Of a stretch of 64,000 bases of DNA, positions 20,782-31,338 are shown one piece after another. The DNA lies in contig NZ_CP017015.1 of the NCBI RefSeq assembly GCF_001715535.1, positions 1,116,001 through 1,180,000 of the forward strand, given 5' to 3'. The stretch is from Spiroplasma helicoides (GTDB lineage Bacteria > Bacillota_I > Bacilli_A > Mycoplasmatales > Mycoplasmataceae). Every line of letters starts with the position of its first letter. The stretch's first letter is position 1. The translations under genes and the position numbers were made by a program. A model generated the notes under the pieces. The model made no database searches. It was not told the DNA's origin and was given only the letters and a program-made list of their open reading frames with translations.

Positions 20782-21963
20782 TTAACCTTTGTTTTTTACT
20801 ACTAGTGATCCACTACCATAAACAATAGTTGATTCTTTTTTAGCTGTAACTGTATAAGCTATACCAGCCTCTTTATCTCCTGAACCTTTTACAAAAGTAA
20901 CATCAGATGCACTAATTTTTTGGTTAGGTTTTGCTTCATTTCAAGCTGCAATAATTGCTTCATCTGTCGGAAATTCATCAGATATTGTGAATTCTAGAAC
21001 TACTGGAACAGCTGGCATTCAAGTTTTTAAATCATTTTTAGCAACTGTTACTGCAACACTTTTTGTAACATTTGTTCCATAACTTAATTTAATTGAAGTT
21101 GTGTATTCTTCTTTTGCACTACCATCACCTGCACTTGCTTCACCTGCTTTAATTGTATAACTAACAGTGTAAACGCCAGCCCCAGTTCCTTTTGCAACTT
21201 TTACTTGATCTAATAATGTTTTTCCATCTTCAACTGCTGTTAAATCAGTTCCTTCTTTTACATTTGAAACTGTTACACTAAAAGATTTTGATTCATAAAC
21301 CAAACCACTTTGTGCTGCAACATCACCAATTGAAGGTGTTAATTCAGCTTTTTTAACTGTATATGATACTTCAACTGATCCAGTGAATTTGGTTGAAGCT
21401 GATGCTGCTTTTAATTTAGCTTTTGTTGCTGATGCATCACCATCTAATGCAACATCTGAATCCTGTAATCCATAATTAGCATTTTTAGAATTAATTGCTG
21501 ATACTATTTGTGATAATGTTGGTACACTAGCATCGCTAGCAATTTGAATTTCACCTAAATCTTTTACTGCTAATGCACTCAAATCAGTTTTTGCTGATGG
21601 ATCTTTTCATACTAATGAAAATTCAACTTTACCTGTTACTAATTTACTTGTTGAAACTGATTCAACTGTAATTTTCCCTGCTTTATCAGCCGCTGTTGCT
21701 GCACTGAACCCTGAGAATTTAACATCTGTATTTTCAACAACTGTTACTTTTAATTTTTCTTTAATTTGAGCAATTACAGCTGTTTTTGCTGCAGCTTCTG
21801 TATTTGCACTTGGTGACAATTTTAAGTCAGCTGCTGCAATTTTACTTAAATCCTTTAAAGTAGATGCTGCTGTATCGTCAGCTTTTTTGTTACATGCAAC
21901 TGCAACGCTTGAACTTGATGCAACTAGCCCTGTAGCTGCTAATACACTTAATAGTTTTTTCAT
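20782..21963 (-). CDS. Modular surface lipoprotein (A-B-Ig)
   Basis: 393 residues from ATG 21963 to TAA 20782-20784; TGA-coded Trp join the parts. Signal peptide MKKLLSVLAATGLVASSSS with lipobox VAC. An A module (about 35-118) and a B module (DLGEIQIASD..., 130-205) are followed by an Ig-like module (SIGDVAAQSGLVYESKSF) and a C-terminal unit of about 80 residues not seen elsewhere in the window. The ribosome site is AAGGAG. Unlike the main array, its leader has no GTTGG hairpin, so it may be regulated differently. Confidence 0.8.
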
Positions 21964-22009
21964 TCTTTTTATTCTCCTTCTTTTTTATACATTTTAATTA
22001 TAAATGTGA

Positions 22010-22335
22010 AATAAAATTATTATTTCACAATATTTTCCACTTATAATGGAAAATATTTGTTTTTTTTCGATAAATTGAAGTTTTAATAATACATAACTAT
22101 AAAAAATAAGTATTTGGTATTTTTTATAATATAAATAGCCCATAAATAACTTACTTTTACAGTCTAATATTATTGTACCAAAAAAGTGTTAAAAGTGTTA
22201 AAAAAGTGTTATTTTTTTAAAAAAATGTTGAACTTTGAAAAAAATTTGCTAAAATAAAATTGTTTAATAAAACTATTAGTTTTATTAAACACTCCTTCCT
22301 GTATAGGAAGCTCGTTAAAAATCAATAAATTTGTT
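22010..22335. other. Gene-free stretch with several hairpins
   Basis: No coding frame. Three inverted repeats: ATATTTTCCA/TGGAAAATAT near 22030-22056 followed by eight T, GTTTAATAAAACT/AGTTTTATTAAAC at 22262-22290, and CTTCCT/AGGAAG at about 22294-22309. They could be a terminator plus a small structured RNA, but I cannot show transcription. Confidence 0.4.
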
Positions 22336-22380
22336 AAAAAAAATATAAAGTTTGGGGAAAGTAAACTTTATATTTTTTTT
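22336..22380. terminator. Bidirectional terminator after the first ABC-2 gene
   Basis: Stem ATATAAAGTTT/AAACTTTATAT with T8 on the plus side and T7-8 on the minus side, just past the stop of the 22384 gene. Confidence 0.8.
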
Positions 22381-22383
22381 CTT

Positions 22384-24261
22384 TTAAATTACATTAAACA
22401 ATTTATAAAAACTAAATCCAGCAACTCCCAACAATAGTGAAAAAATAATATACCCGAGAACTACAAAATTAGTATCAACTATTCTATTTGTTAGCTTAAT
22501 CTCTTTTGTAAAAATTTTATCAAAATCTTGATACATTGATTGCCTTGGAGCCACCAATATTCCATTTTGTGAAGCATCTTCATTATATGCAAGTTCTTCA
22601 TAAGCACTATTTTGTTCATAAAGATAGGCTCTTACAGGTAAAGGTTCTATATAACTATTTGTCATTGTTAATTGTTCATTTGCAAATCCCATATTTGGGT
22701 TTAAATACATTAGTAAATATTGATGAAAATAAAAAGGATTTTCAATAAAGTATTTTAAATACTTTAAATCATGACTTTTAACAGCATAATATTTAGTTTC
22801 TGTTCTTTCTTTATTAGAAGATACATACATTTTTTCCATATTATAGTTTAAATAGCGATCAATTAAGGTAAAAAAGATTGCCATATATAATCGATTACCA
22901 TCTTTTAATAGAGCTTTATTATATAAGTCTCTTTCATTAATTAAATTTAGTTTTGGTTTACCTTGTCTTCCTCATGAACCATTAACTGAATTATGTTCTC
23001 ATTTATCTGCTAAATAAAATCTACTATCAAAGTATTCTTGAGGACTACGCGATCATGTATAAATAAAATCCCTTATAATTATTTGATTTAATTGATAAAG
23101 TTCTTTTTTAATATCTCCATTACTTATATTTAAATTTAAAGTTGTTTTTATTTTTGCTATTGCTTCATCATTTAGTAATCACATAGAATAATCATTTAAT
23201 TGTGATGGTCCTTTAAGATTTTTAGCACTTCATTGATAATAAAAAGTATCTTCATAGTGATTTTTATTATCACTTGGATATAAAGTATTTATTAAAAACT
23301 GATAAATTTTATTTTTTGAATAATTTGGTGATATTTCATAACTAAAGTTTTTATTGGTTGAAACACTGTTATTTAAAAAATATGTAGAGTCAAGCATTAA
23401 TCCTGATTGAGCAACATAACTATAACCACCCATATATTTATAAAAGTTCATATCTCCCACTGTATCTGCTTGATATAAACATTCATATTCTTCATTTGAA
23501 CATGAATCATTTTGTGAGTTTTTAGCAGTTATTTTATAACTATAATCATCATTTAAACTACTAAAGTTTTTCATCAAATTATAAACAACCCCGTCTTGTT
23601 GATAACTTAATTTTTCAAGATCTAAAAGTGATTGAGTTTGTAGGTTTGGTGGTTCTCAAAGATAATTAAAATCACTTTGAGCACCACTCATATGAACTTT
23701 ACCAATTATTGGTGAACATAAGTAAAATACAAAAACTGAAGAACTCAAAAAATAAACTATTCGCGTTTTTTTAAATGAACAAAAAAATATTAGTAAACAG
23801 CTAAATACAAGATCTAGTAAAAAGAAGGTTAGATAACCAAAAAGTACAGATGAACTATAATAATCAAAGTTAATTGGATTAACTATGTAGAGTCCTAAAT
23901 ATAAAACAACCATTAAAAAAATATTTAAAGGAATAGTAATTAGTTTATTGGCAAATAATTTATAAAATAAAAGCTCACTATGACGAAACTTTTTTGCTAA
24001 CTCTAAATTTAAAATCCCATTATTACTATCTTGAACCATCGCATTAGATATAAAAACTAAGTTAACATAAAACAACAATATTATTCAAAATAGTGATGAA
24101 AAAATTAAGATCATAACAGTTTTATCAGTATTTAAGCTAGTATTTAAAATAAATAAGCTAAAGTTTGATGCAATTACTCCAATGACACTCAATAAAATAA
24201 CAAGTATAAAATACTTATTTTTAAAGTTTCTTCCTATGTTAAACAATATTACATGTTTCAT
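22384..24261 (-). CDS. ABC-2-type multi-span membrane protein, paralog 1
   Basis: 625 residues, start ATG 24261, stop TAA 22384-22386. An N-terminal block of about five hydrophobic spans (residues 15-200, e.g. LITIPLNIFLMVVLYLGLYI) is followed by a 380-residue extracytoplasmic region rich in Tyr, Asn and Ser and a last span near the C-terminus (VVLGYIIFSLLLGVAGF). The layout resembles ABC-2 permeases with a large extracellular loop. No ATPase gene is adjacent. It shares most of its length with the 27974-29845 product, from which it is separated only by the reverse transcriptase pair. Confidence 0.65.
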
Positions 24262-24277
24262 TACTACTCATTATCCT

Positions 24278-24298
24278 TTAAGTTTATTTTAACTTAAA
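24278..24298. repeat. Small inverted repeat before the ABC-2 gene
   Basis: TTAAGTT/AACTTAA around a short T-rich loop, between the second reverse transcriptase gene and the ABC-2 gene start. A similar TTTTAACTTAAA sequence occurs upstream of the other ABC-2 gene at about 29870. Confidence 0.4.
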
Positions 24299-24352
24299 TT
24301 ATTGTTATTTTGTTTTTAGAACACCAATATTTATTACAAAAATAGTTTTAAT

Positions 24353-25906
24353 TTAACTAAAAAAGTTGGATATAAAATCAAAGTCATCTATTACAGTCTG
24401 TTTTGTTATTTTGATATTTTTATTTATGATAATTTTTAAGATTTCTCTAACAAAAAAACTTTGTAAATGCTTTATTTGATTAAGATTATTTATAAATTTA
24501 TAATTATTTAAAAAACCTGTTGTGTATTTAATTTTATCTTTGTAAAAAACCCTTTTATAAAAAGCCTTTTGTATTAATACTTTACATTTTTCATAACTTT
24601 TTATGTCATTTAGGTAATAATTTAGATAACTTTTTCAATACTTTAGTTTTTTAGTAAACTTACTACTATCTATTTTAATTTTTAAATTATTATCCTCAAA
24701 TATAAATTCATAACCTAAATATTTGAGTGTTTTATCATGAGATTTTTTATCTAAATTTTCAAATGTAAATTTTGTTTCTGAATTTTTTTGTTTGTTTTTC
24801 TTATTCTTTTTTTCTGAAATAGGTTCATAAATAAAAACAGTACTTTTTTTAGTGTTTAAACTTAAATTCAGTGTTTTAAATAAATTTCTAATTTTATTCA
24901 TTAGTAATTCGGAATTATTTAAGTTATTAAATATTATTAAAATATCATCAACATATCTAAAATAACCCAACATATTATAGGTTTTCATTTTAATTAATTT
25001 ATCGATTTTTTTAATTGCATACCATTCTGCAAATAAAGATGAGAAATTTATTCCTTGTGGGAGACCTATTTTTTGATTTGACTTTTGAAAAGCACCTTTT
25101 ATAAAATGCAACAAAATTTTTGTATCTTTTATGTCATACTTTCTTTTTAAAATTTTTTTTCAAGCAATATCTTTATCTAAGTCTTTTTCAATTTCTTGTC
25201 AATCAATGGCCCTTCAATCAATTGAATTGAAATAACCTTTAATATCTATCTTCATAATTGGTAACTTCATTTGTTTTTGAATTAAAATATTATTCAAAGT
25301 ACTATATAAATTATATATTATTTTATTTCTTGACTGCCTATGATTGAATAAGCTATTTTTACTAACTATTTTGAATATATAATTCGATACAATTTTATCT
25401 TTAAAACTTTGGTTGAATATTTCTCTTTTATTATTTGATCATTTCATGTATTTATAAAAACTGTAATTTTTATTCTTTATTGATTTCAGGCAATTAAATA
25501 ACAAATCTTCAAGTATCTCATATTTAAAAAAATTTTTCCTTAAATTATAATCTATAGCTTTTTTTATATTTTTTTTGAAACGCTTGTATTTTTTTGTTTT
25601 TTGATCAAATTTGCTTACCGAAGTACTCAGATTTTTAAGTTTTTTAGTAATTATGCTATTTTTTAAATCAAAATCGATCAAAATAGCTTTTATCCTATTA
25701 AAGAGCTTACTTCTAATAATTTTATTTAATCCATAACTTTCCATATAAAATGACTCAACTATGAAATACAGCTGTTTTTTACTAAAATAAACTTTTTTGT
25801 AAAAATTATCTTTTATATAAAAATTATCTTCTAGTTTTTTAAAATTTTCATCAGAAAGAATTTTTTTTATATTAAAATTATTTTTATTTCTCATATTTAA
25901 ATCCAT
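24353..25906 (-). CDS. Reverse transcriptase 2 (GLPQG type), putative antiviral
   Basis: 517 residues. RT core: motif A IMKIDIKGYFNSI with Asp221, GLPQGINFSSLFAE at 281 onward, and the catalytic box YFRYVDDILIIF with YVDD at 318-321. A Lys-rich region follows, then a thumb-like CLGYEF-type segment (KYLGYEFIFEDN near 385-396). There is no maturase, endonuclease or integrase domain, so it is not an intron or retrotransposon RT of the usual kind. The chosen start, ATG 25906, lies inside the end of the first RT gene (23-nt overlap); GTG 25918 and ATG 25894 are alternatives. Very low GC and Lys/Asn-rich. Confidence 0.8.
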
Positions 25907-27764
25907 TTCATTTTTCACAGCTTTCTATAATTTTGTTTCATAAATCATCTTCTGATAAATCATGCATAAATATATTGAAAAAATTAGTTTTTCAAAAAAA
26001 GTTGTCTTTATTTTCTACATTTTTTAGCTGAAAAATCATTTTACTTAAGTTAGAATTATTTGCATTTTTTAATTTATTGTTTAGAAAAGAAAAATAATGA
26101 GATAGTGTTGCGTAAGTTGAGTAATTTTCAGTTTTTATAAATTTTCAATCGAAGCTACTTTTTTCGGTTAAATATTTTGCTAACTCAATATTTACTTTGT
26201 TTATATATTTAGTAAATTTCATTTCAATTTCTTCTGATCAATACTCATTTTTTTTGCAAAAAAATAGTATCGTTGTAACCAAAACTCAATTATCTCAATC
26301 AAGCTCGGGATTTCACTTATTTAAGATATTTTCTACAACATCGTTTAAATCATTCTTTAGTATGACATCATTTATTAAAATTAAATTCGCTAAATCTATT
26401 GTAAAAAAATTGTTATCTAGTTTTTTAATTAAAAGGTCTAAGTATTTTTGCAAAAATTTTTTAAAATATATTTTATAACTTTTTAGTAAATCCTTTTTAT
26501 CTTGAAAAGTTACTAACAATAGTTCAATTTTTTTATAATTTACAAACTCGCAATGATTAATTAAAAACCTAATTATAAAAATTAAAGACTTGTTTAGCAT
26601 ATTTTTATTTTTTTTATCTACCTTGATTTTTTTATTTAATTTAATTTTTTTGTGGTTAGTCTCACATTTTTTTAATAAAGTCTTTGATTTTTTTCTTAAT
26701 ATAGAAAAAATATAACTAACAAAAGTTGCATCTCTCATATATATTATCTCTTTTTGTTCTTTACCCTTAATACTAAATTTTTTGATGTATTTTGAAAGTT
26801 TATTTTGAAGTTGCATACTGAATTTATACCTTTTTAATAATTTTTTTACTTTTTTTCTTATATTATAGTAATACTTCAAATCTTTAAAATTATATATACT
26901 TTTATTGGTAGTTTCTTTAAGATATAGCTTGATATTTTTTAGTTTTTTTTCATAAAATTTGCGAATATTTTCAATAGTATTTTCACTTTCAGAAAATATA
27001 TATATATCATCAACATATCTTATAACTTCATAATCCTTTTCATGTAGATTTTCTAGTTCATAATATACTGCTCAATCAATTTTTCCCATTAAACATTCTG
27101 CAAATAATCTAGAGAGCTCTGGACCTATTGGTATACCATTAGTCTCACTTCGTATTGGTAATGTGATAATTTTTTCAAAATCTTTTAAAAAATAGTGATG
27201 ACTTTGATTATTATCATATAAATATTTACCTTTTGTAAAATCATTATCAACTATTCATTGAAGTGTGTGTGAATATATTGATGGAAAAAAATTTTTTATA
27301 TCAATTTTACAAAAAAAATTATATTTTTTATTTTTATAATTATTTTCTATGATTTGTGATAATGTGGTATTTTCATAAAAAGTGAAAAATGGTGCATTTA
27401 TAGTTTCTTCATAAACATGGTCACCCTTGCCATCATCATCGACATTTTTTATAAAATTTGCTATTTGCTTATGTACTCTCAAAGAAAAACAATGATAATG
27501 GTCTAATGTAAGGGATATCGCACCCCATAATTTAAAAAAGTTTTTAAAAATTCATTTATAATAATAGCAATTTATAAAAGTTATTTCACGAATCTTACCA
27601 ATATCATAAAAATAATACTTCATATTAATGTATCCTATTGGTTTTTCAATACTTTCATCATTATATTTCATATCATAAATATTATTTAATATATAAAGAG
27701 TTTCTTGGGGTTGAATAACAAATTTCACAAATTTGTTAAAAAAGATATCATTTTTTTTGCTCAT
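25884..27764 (-). CDS. Reverse transcriptase 1 (GIPIGP type), putative antiviral
   Basis: 626 residues; eight or more TGA-coded Trp. Start ATG 27764 follows AAAGGAG at normal spacing; an upstream extension lacks such a site. RT motifs: motif A FFCKIDIKNFFPSIYSHTL with Asp155, GIPIGPELSRLFAE at 210-223, and RYVDDIYIF with YVDD at 250-253. The remaining 370 residues are helical and Lys-rich, like the alpha-helical C-terminal parts of abortive-infection RTs. The SIYSHTLQW and IGPELSR variants differ from group II intron and retron enzymes. It overlaps RT 2, so the pair is one translation unit. By architecture (two different RTs in tandem) it recalls DRT type 3; that is inference. Confidence 0.8.
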
Positions 27765-27802
27765 TTTGAACTCCTTTGTTAAAATATATTTGTTCTGCTC
27801 AG

Positions 27803-27824
27803 TTAACAATTTACTAATTGTTAA
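27803..27824. repeat. Inverted repeat in the RT leader
   Basis: Perfect 9-bp stem TTAACAATT/AATTGTTAA with loop TACT, 40-60 nt upstream of the first RT gene on its transcript. Confidence 0.7.
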
Positions 27825-27916
27825 TGATATAAAACTATCTATATTTACTGTATTTATAGATATAAACACACAGTATCCTAGCAGGCATTTATTTAGTAAT
27901 TGTAGTTTTAAAAAAA

Positions 27917-27922
27917 ATTATA
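27917..27922 (-). promoter_or_regulatory. Possible -10 box of the reverse transcriptase operon
   Basis: TATAAT on the minus strand, about 150 nt before ATG 27764, leaving a leader that can form the hairpins at 27803-27824 and 27848-27874. Confidence 0.4.
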
Positions 27923-27938
27923 CTTGCTAAATATTCGT

Positions 27939-27975
27939 ATGAGATTATCTATTAAGATAATCTCATATTTTTTTT
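27939..27975. terminator. Strong hairpin terminator, T-run on the plus side only
   Basis: Perfect 12-bp stem ATGAGATTATCT/AGATAATCTCAT, loop ATTA, then T8 on the plus strand. The minus side lacks a T-run, although the only neighbouring coding gene (ABC-2 paralog 2) ends here on the minus strand. Confidence 0.75.
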
Positions 27976-29845
27976 AAATAACATTGACCTTTTTATAAAT
28001 AACTATACCAATTGAACCAAAAAGTAGACAAACAAAAAGATAACCAATTATAACAAAGTTTGTATTAACAACCCTGTTTGTTAATTTCATTTCTTTGGTA
28101 TAAATTTTTTCAAGATCTTGATAAAGCAAAGATCTTGGTTTATTGATATTTGTAAAATCATTATCATATTCTAATGGTTCATAGTTATTATTTTTTATAT
28201 ATCCATAAGTTCTAACAGGAAGTTCTTCAAAAGGACTATAATATAAAGCTTTTTGTTCATTTGCATAACCCATATTAGGGTTTAAATACATAAATAAATA
28301 TTGATGAAAATAGAATGGATTACTAATAAAGTATTTTGTATATTTCATACTTTTATTAGTAATATCTTGATAAATTTGTTCATATCTATATGTATTTCAT
28401 GCAAGGCTATCAGTAGTTGAGTTATAACTTAAATAACTATCAATTAAATTAAAAAATACTGCCATATATAATTTGTTACCGTTTTTTAAAATTGAGTTTT
28501 GATAAATTTGATTTTCATCAACTAATTTTAAAACTGGTTCTTTACCTTGTGATTGGATTTCATCATCTCTGTCTTTAATTCAACCATTAGAAACATACTT
28601 TTTATTATTAACATATTTTTGTTGATTGTCATATCAACTTTTAGTAAAGTCATTAATTACTATTCGATTTAAACTTTTAACTTCATTTTTAATATCACTA
28701 TCACTAATAGTTAAATTTAAGCTTGATTTGATATTTGCAATGGTACTATCTTTTATTAATCAATTTGTGTAATCATATAGTTGATCTTCTCCAGATAAGT
28801 TGGCTTTACTTGGTTTATAGTAAAATGTATCTTTAAAGTGATCTGTATTATTGCTTTGATATAAAGTATTTATTAAAAATAAGTAAACTTTTGATTTTTG
28901 ATAATTTGGTGACAAACTGTAAGTAAAGTTTGTATTAGTTGAAGGACTGTTATTTAAAAAATATAGTGAATCAAGCATTAACCCTGATTTAATAATATAG
29001 TTATAACCACCCATATATTTATAATAGTTTAAATCACTAACTCTACTTGCTTGATATAAGCAATCATACCCATTTGGTCTACAACTACTATTATTACTTT
29101 CTGGTTTAGCACTTAAAGTATATGCATAATCATTATTTAAACTACTAAAGTTTTTCATTAAGTTATAAACTATTCCCTCTTGGTTTTTAGATAATTTTTC
29201 AAGATCAATGACAGATTGAATCTCATATTCTGGAAGTGAACCAGTTTGTGAGTATTCATTTGGAGCAGCAATTTGTTGAATCTTTCCCAATAATGGAGAA
29301 AACATATAAAATACAAAAATTGCAGAACTTAAAAAGTAAACAATTCGCGTATTTTTAAATGAACAAAATAATATTAATAAAGAGCTAAATACTAAGTCTA
29401 GTACAAAAAAAGTTAATAAACCAAATAAAAGCGATGATTTAAAAAAATCATAATCTATTGGATTTATTATATATAAGCCAAGATATAGTAAAAACATTAA
29501 AAAACAATTTGTGGGAATCGTAATTATTTTATTAGCAAATAGTTTATAAAATAACAATTCAATATGGCGATATTTTTTGGATAATTCTAAGTTTAAGATT
29601 CCATTACTAGTATCTAAAATCATGGCATTAGATATAAAACAAAGATTGACATAAAAAAGTAATAAAATTCAAAAACTTATTATTCCAATATATAAACCTT
29701 GAAAAGTATTTTGTGATAAATTAGTTTCAAATGTAAATAAGTAAAAACTAATAGCAATTATTGCTAATAAGCAAATTAGATAGATAATTGAAAAATACTT
29801 ATTTTTAAAGTTTCTATTTATATTAAATAGTATGATATTTTTCAT
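27974..29845 (-). CDS. ABC-2-type multi-span membrane protein, paralog 2
   Basis: 623 residues, start ATG 29845 (MKNIILFNINRNFKNKYF), stop TAA 27974-27976. Same plan as the 22384-24261 product: N-terminal spans, a long Tyr/Asn-rich outside region with conserved stretches (YNLMKNFSSLN, DLEKLS, NPFYFHQYL, YLNPNMGYANEQ) and a final span. The two are about half identical by eye, so they are an old tandem duplication now split by the RT pair. Exporter permease is likely; substrate unknown. Confidence 0.65.
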
Positions 29846-29904
29846 TATTGATCATATCCTTTTAATTAATTTTAACTTAAATATGTGTGCTTTAGAATTA
29901 AAAA

Positions 29905-29934
29905 AACCTTGAAGTTTTTAAATTCAAGGTTTAG
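29905..29934. terminator. Terminator of the 29958 lipoprotein gene
   Basis: Stem AAACCTTGAA/TTCAAGGTTT with a 9-nt loop. Confidence 0.8.
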
Positions 29935-29957
29935 GTTTTGTAATATAGTTTTTTGTA

Positions 29958-31217
29958 TTATTCTACATTTGTAGCTGTTACTTTTAATGTGATTGCTTGT
30001 GCTCCATCATAACTAACTGTTACAGTAACACCTTGTTCAGTTGTAATTTTTGCTGATGCAGTTAGTGTAAATGTGTAAGATGTTGCACCATTTGTTCCGG
30101 TTACTTCTCCAACAGTTAAACTAGCCGCTCCAGCTTCTTGACCTTTTGCTGCTGTTATTTTTTTATCTGTTTTAGGGTGAGCAACATTAACTGTAATTGT
30201 TTTTGCTTCTTTATTTGCTAAATCAACTGTTGCACCACTTTGTAAACTTTCTCCAAATGTTAAAACTGGAGTTTGAGCTGCTTCTGCCGCTTGAACTGTA
30301 ACGTTAAATTTAACATCACTTGCTCCATCATATTTTAAAGTAATTTCTACTGGTCCACCAGCTTTTTTAGAAGTTAAAGTAACTTTGTAACTTCCATCGG
30401 CTTTTGTTGATGCTGCTTCAACTGCTACAGATACTGTTGTGTCATCTGCTGAAGTAGCTGTTAAAGCTTTTCCTGAAACAACATTTGTAACTGAAACTGT
30501 TAATTCTTTTTTGTTACTTGATTCACCCATTTTCATTGTTACATCTTGTTGTGCTCCAATAACTGGAGTTGTAGATGGTGTATCACCAGCTTTAAATGTT
30601 AAAACAAATGTAGCTGCTTTTTTAGCTGTAAGTAATTTACTTGAATCAGCTGCTGTTGCAACGATTTGTCCTGGATGGCTTGCATCAGTTGCTGCACTAA
30701 ATCCACTAAACACAACATCATCTGTTTCTTTTGCAGTAATTGATAATTTTGAGTTAATTTGTGCTAAAACAGCTGTTTTTGCTGCTGTTTCATCATTTGC
30801 AGTTGGTGCAACTGTTAAGTCAGCTCCTGTAATCGCTGTTGACAAGTCTAATTTTGCAAAAGCTTTTACTGTGTAAGTAACAGCAACGCTTCCTGTAAAT
30901 TTAGTTGAAGTTGATTTTGCTGTTAATGTAGCTCCTGTAACTGTTTGTGCAGGAGATTTAGCAATTTCAACATCACTTTCACCTAATCCATATGATGCAT
31001 TTGTTTTGTTTACGGCTGCCACTAATTCTTTAACTGATGGCATTGTTTCATCAACACCTAATTGGATTTCTCCTAATTCTTTTTTTGCTAATGCACTTAA
31101 ATCTTTTTTTGTAGTAGCTGTTCCTTTATCATCAGCTTTTTTGTTACATGCAACTGCAACACTTCCACTCGTAGCAACTAAACCTGTTGCTGCTAATAAA
31201 CTTAAAAGTTTTTTCAT
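29958..31217 (-). CDS. Modular surface lipoprotein (B-A-Ig-Ig)
   Basis: 419 residues; standard signal peptide and lipobox VAC (Cys24). A short Lys/Thr-rich linker, then a B module (KKELGEIQLGVDETMPS, about 42-125), an A module (DLSTAITGADLTV, 127-208) and two Ig-like D modules (about 215-310 and 313-419), each ending in a strand pattern such as YDGASDVKFNVTV. The B module is nearly the same as the first module of the 39856 gene, placed in a different module context. First of eleven genes in the tandem array. Confidence 0.8.
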   Translation of the reverse strand: MKKLLSLLAATGLVATSGSVAVACNKKADDKGTATTKKDLSALAKKELGEIQLGVDETMPSVKELVAAVNKTNASYGLGESDVEIAKSPAQTVTGATLTAKSTSTKFTGSVAVTYTVKAFAKLDLSTAITGADLTVAPTANDETAAKTAVLAQINSKLSITAKETDDVVFSGFSAATDASHPGQIVATAADSSKLLTAKKAATFVLTFKAGDTPSTTPVIGAQQDVTMKMGESSNKKELTVSVTNVVSGKALTATSADDTTVSVAVEAASTKADGSYKVTLTSKKAGGPVEITLKYDGASDVKFNVTVQAAEAAQTPVLTFGESLQSGATVDLANKEAKTITVNVAHPKTDKKITAAKGQEAGAASLTVGEVTGTNGATSYTFTLTASAKITTEQGVTVTVSYDGAQAITLKVTATNVE

Positions 31218-31237
31218 ATAATATATTTCCTCCTATT

Positions 31238-31252
31238 GTTGGATCTTCCAAC
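31238..31252 (-). promoter_or_regulatory. Leader hairpin of the 29958 gene
   Basis: GTTGGA/TCCAAC with loop AGA, 4 nt before AGGAGG. Here the -10 is less clear; a TATTATAAG lies about 20 nt further upstream. Confidence 0.55.
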
Positions 31253-31300
31253 TATTATTATTTTACTCTTATAATAGTGAAAAGCAATTAATATTGAAAT

Positions 31301-31328
31301 AAAAAATCAGCTATATTAAACTGATTTT
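31301..31328 (-). terminator. Terminator of the 31339 gene
   Basis: Stem AAAATCAG/CTGATTTT with a 10-nt loop and a minus-strand T-run. Confidence 0.75.
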
Positions 31329-31338
31329 CATTTGTATA

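Larger units (their letters stand above)
27826..27975 (+). ncRNA. Candidate non-coding RNA beside the RT pair (strand uncertain)
   Basis: The 200-nt gap before the RT genes holds no protein gene but is structured. On the plus strand: a -10-like TATAAA at 27828, a hairpin ACTGT...ACAGT with inner TTTA/TAAA stem (27848-27874) whose 3' side carries ACACACA (27866-27872), and a strong terminator hairpin with T8. On the minus strand: a TATAAT (27917-27922) suited to the RT operon, whose leader would contain the same hairpin. RT-based defence systems often need such an RNA. Only transcript data can decide the strand. Confidence 0.3.

Noticed and set aside
22384-24261. Calling the ABC-2-like proteins a partner of the 62937 ATPase
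   Set aside because: They are 40 kb apart and no sequence evidence links them; kept only as a possibility.
24353-27764. Group II intron or retron as explanation of the RTs
   Set aside because: No maturase or endonuclease domain, no intron domain V-like structure seen next to the genes, and two different RTs overlap, which neither element type shows.
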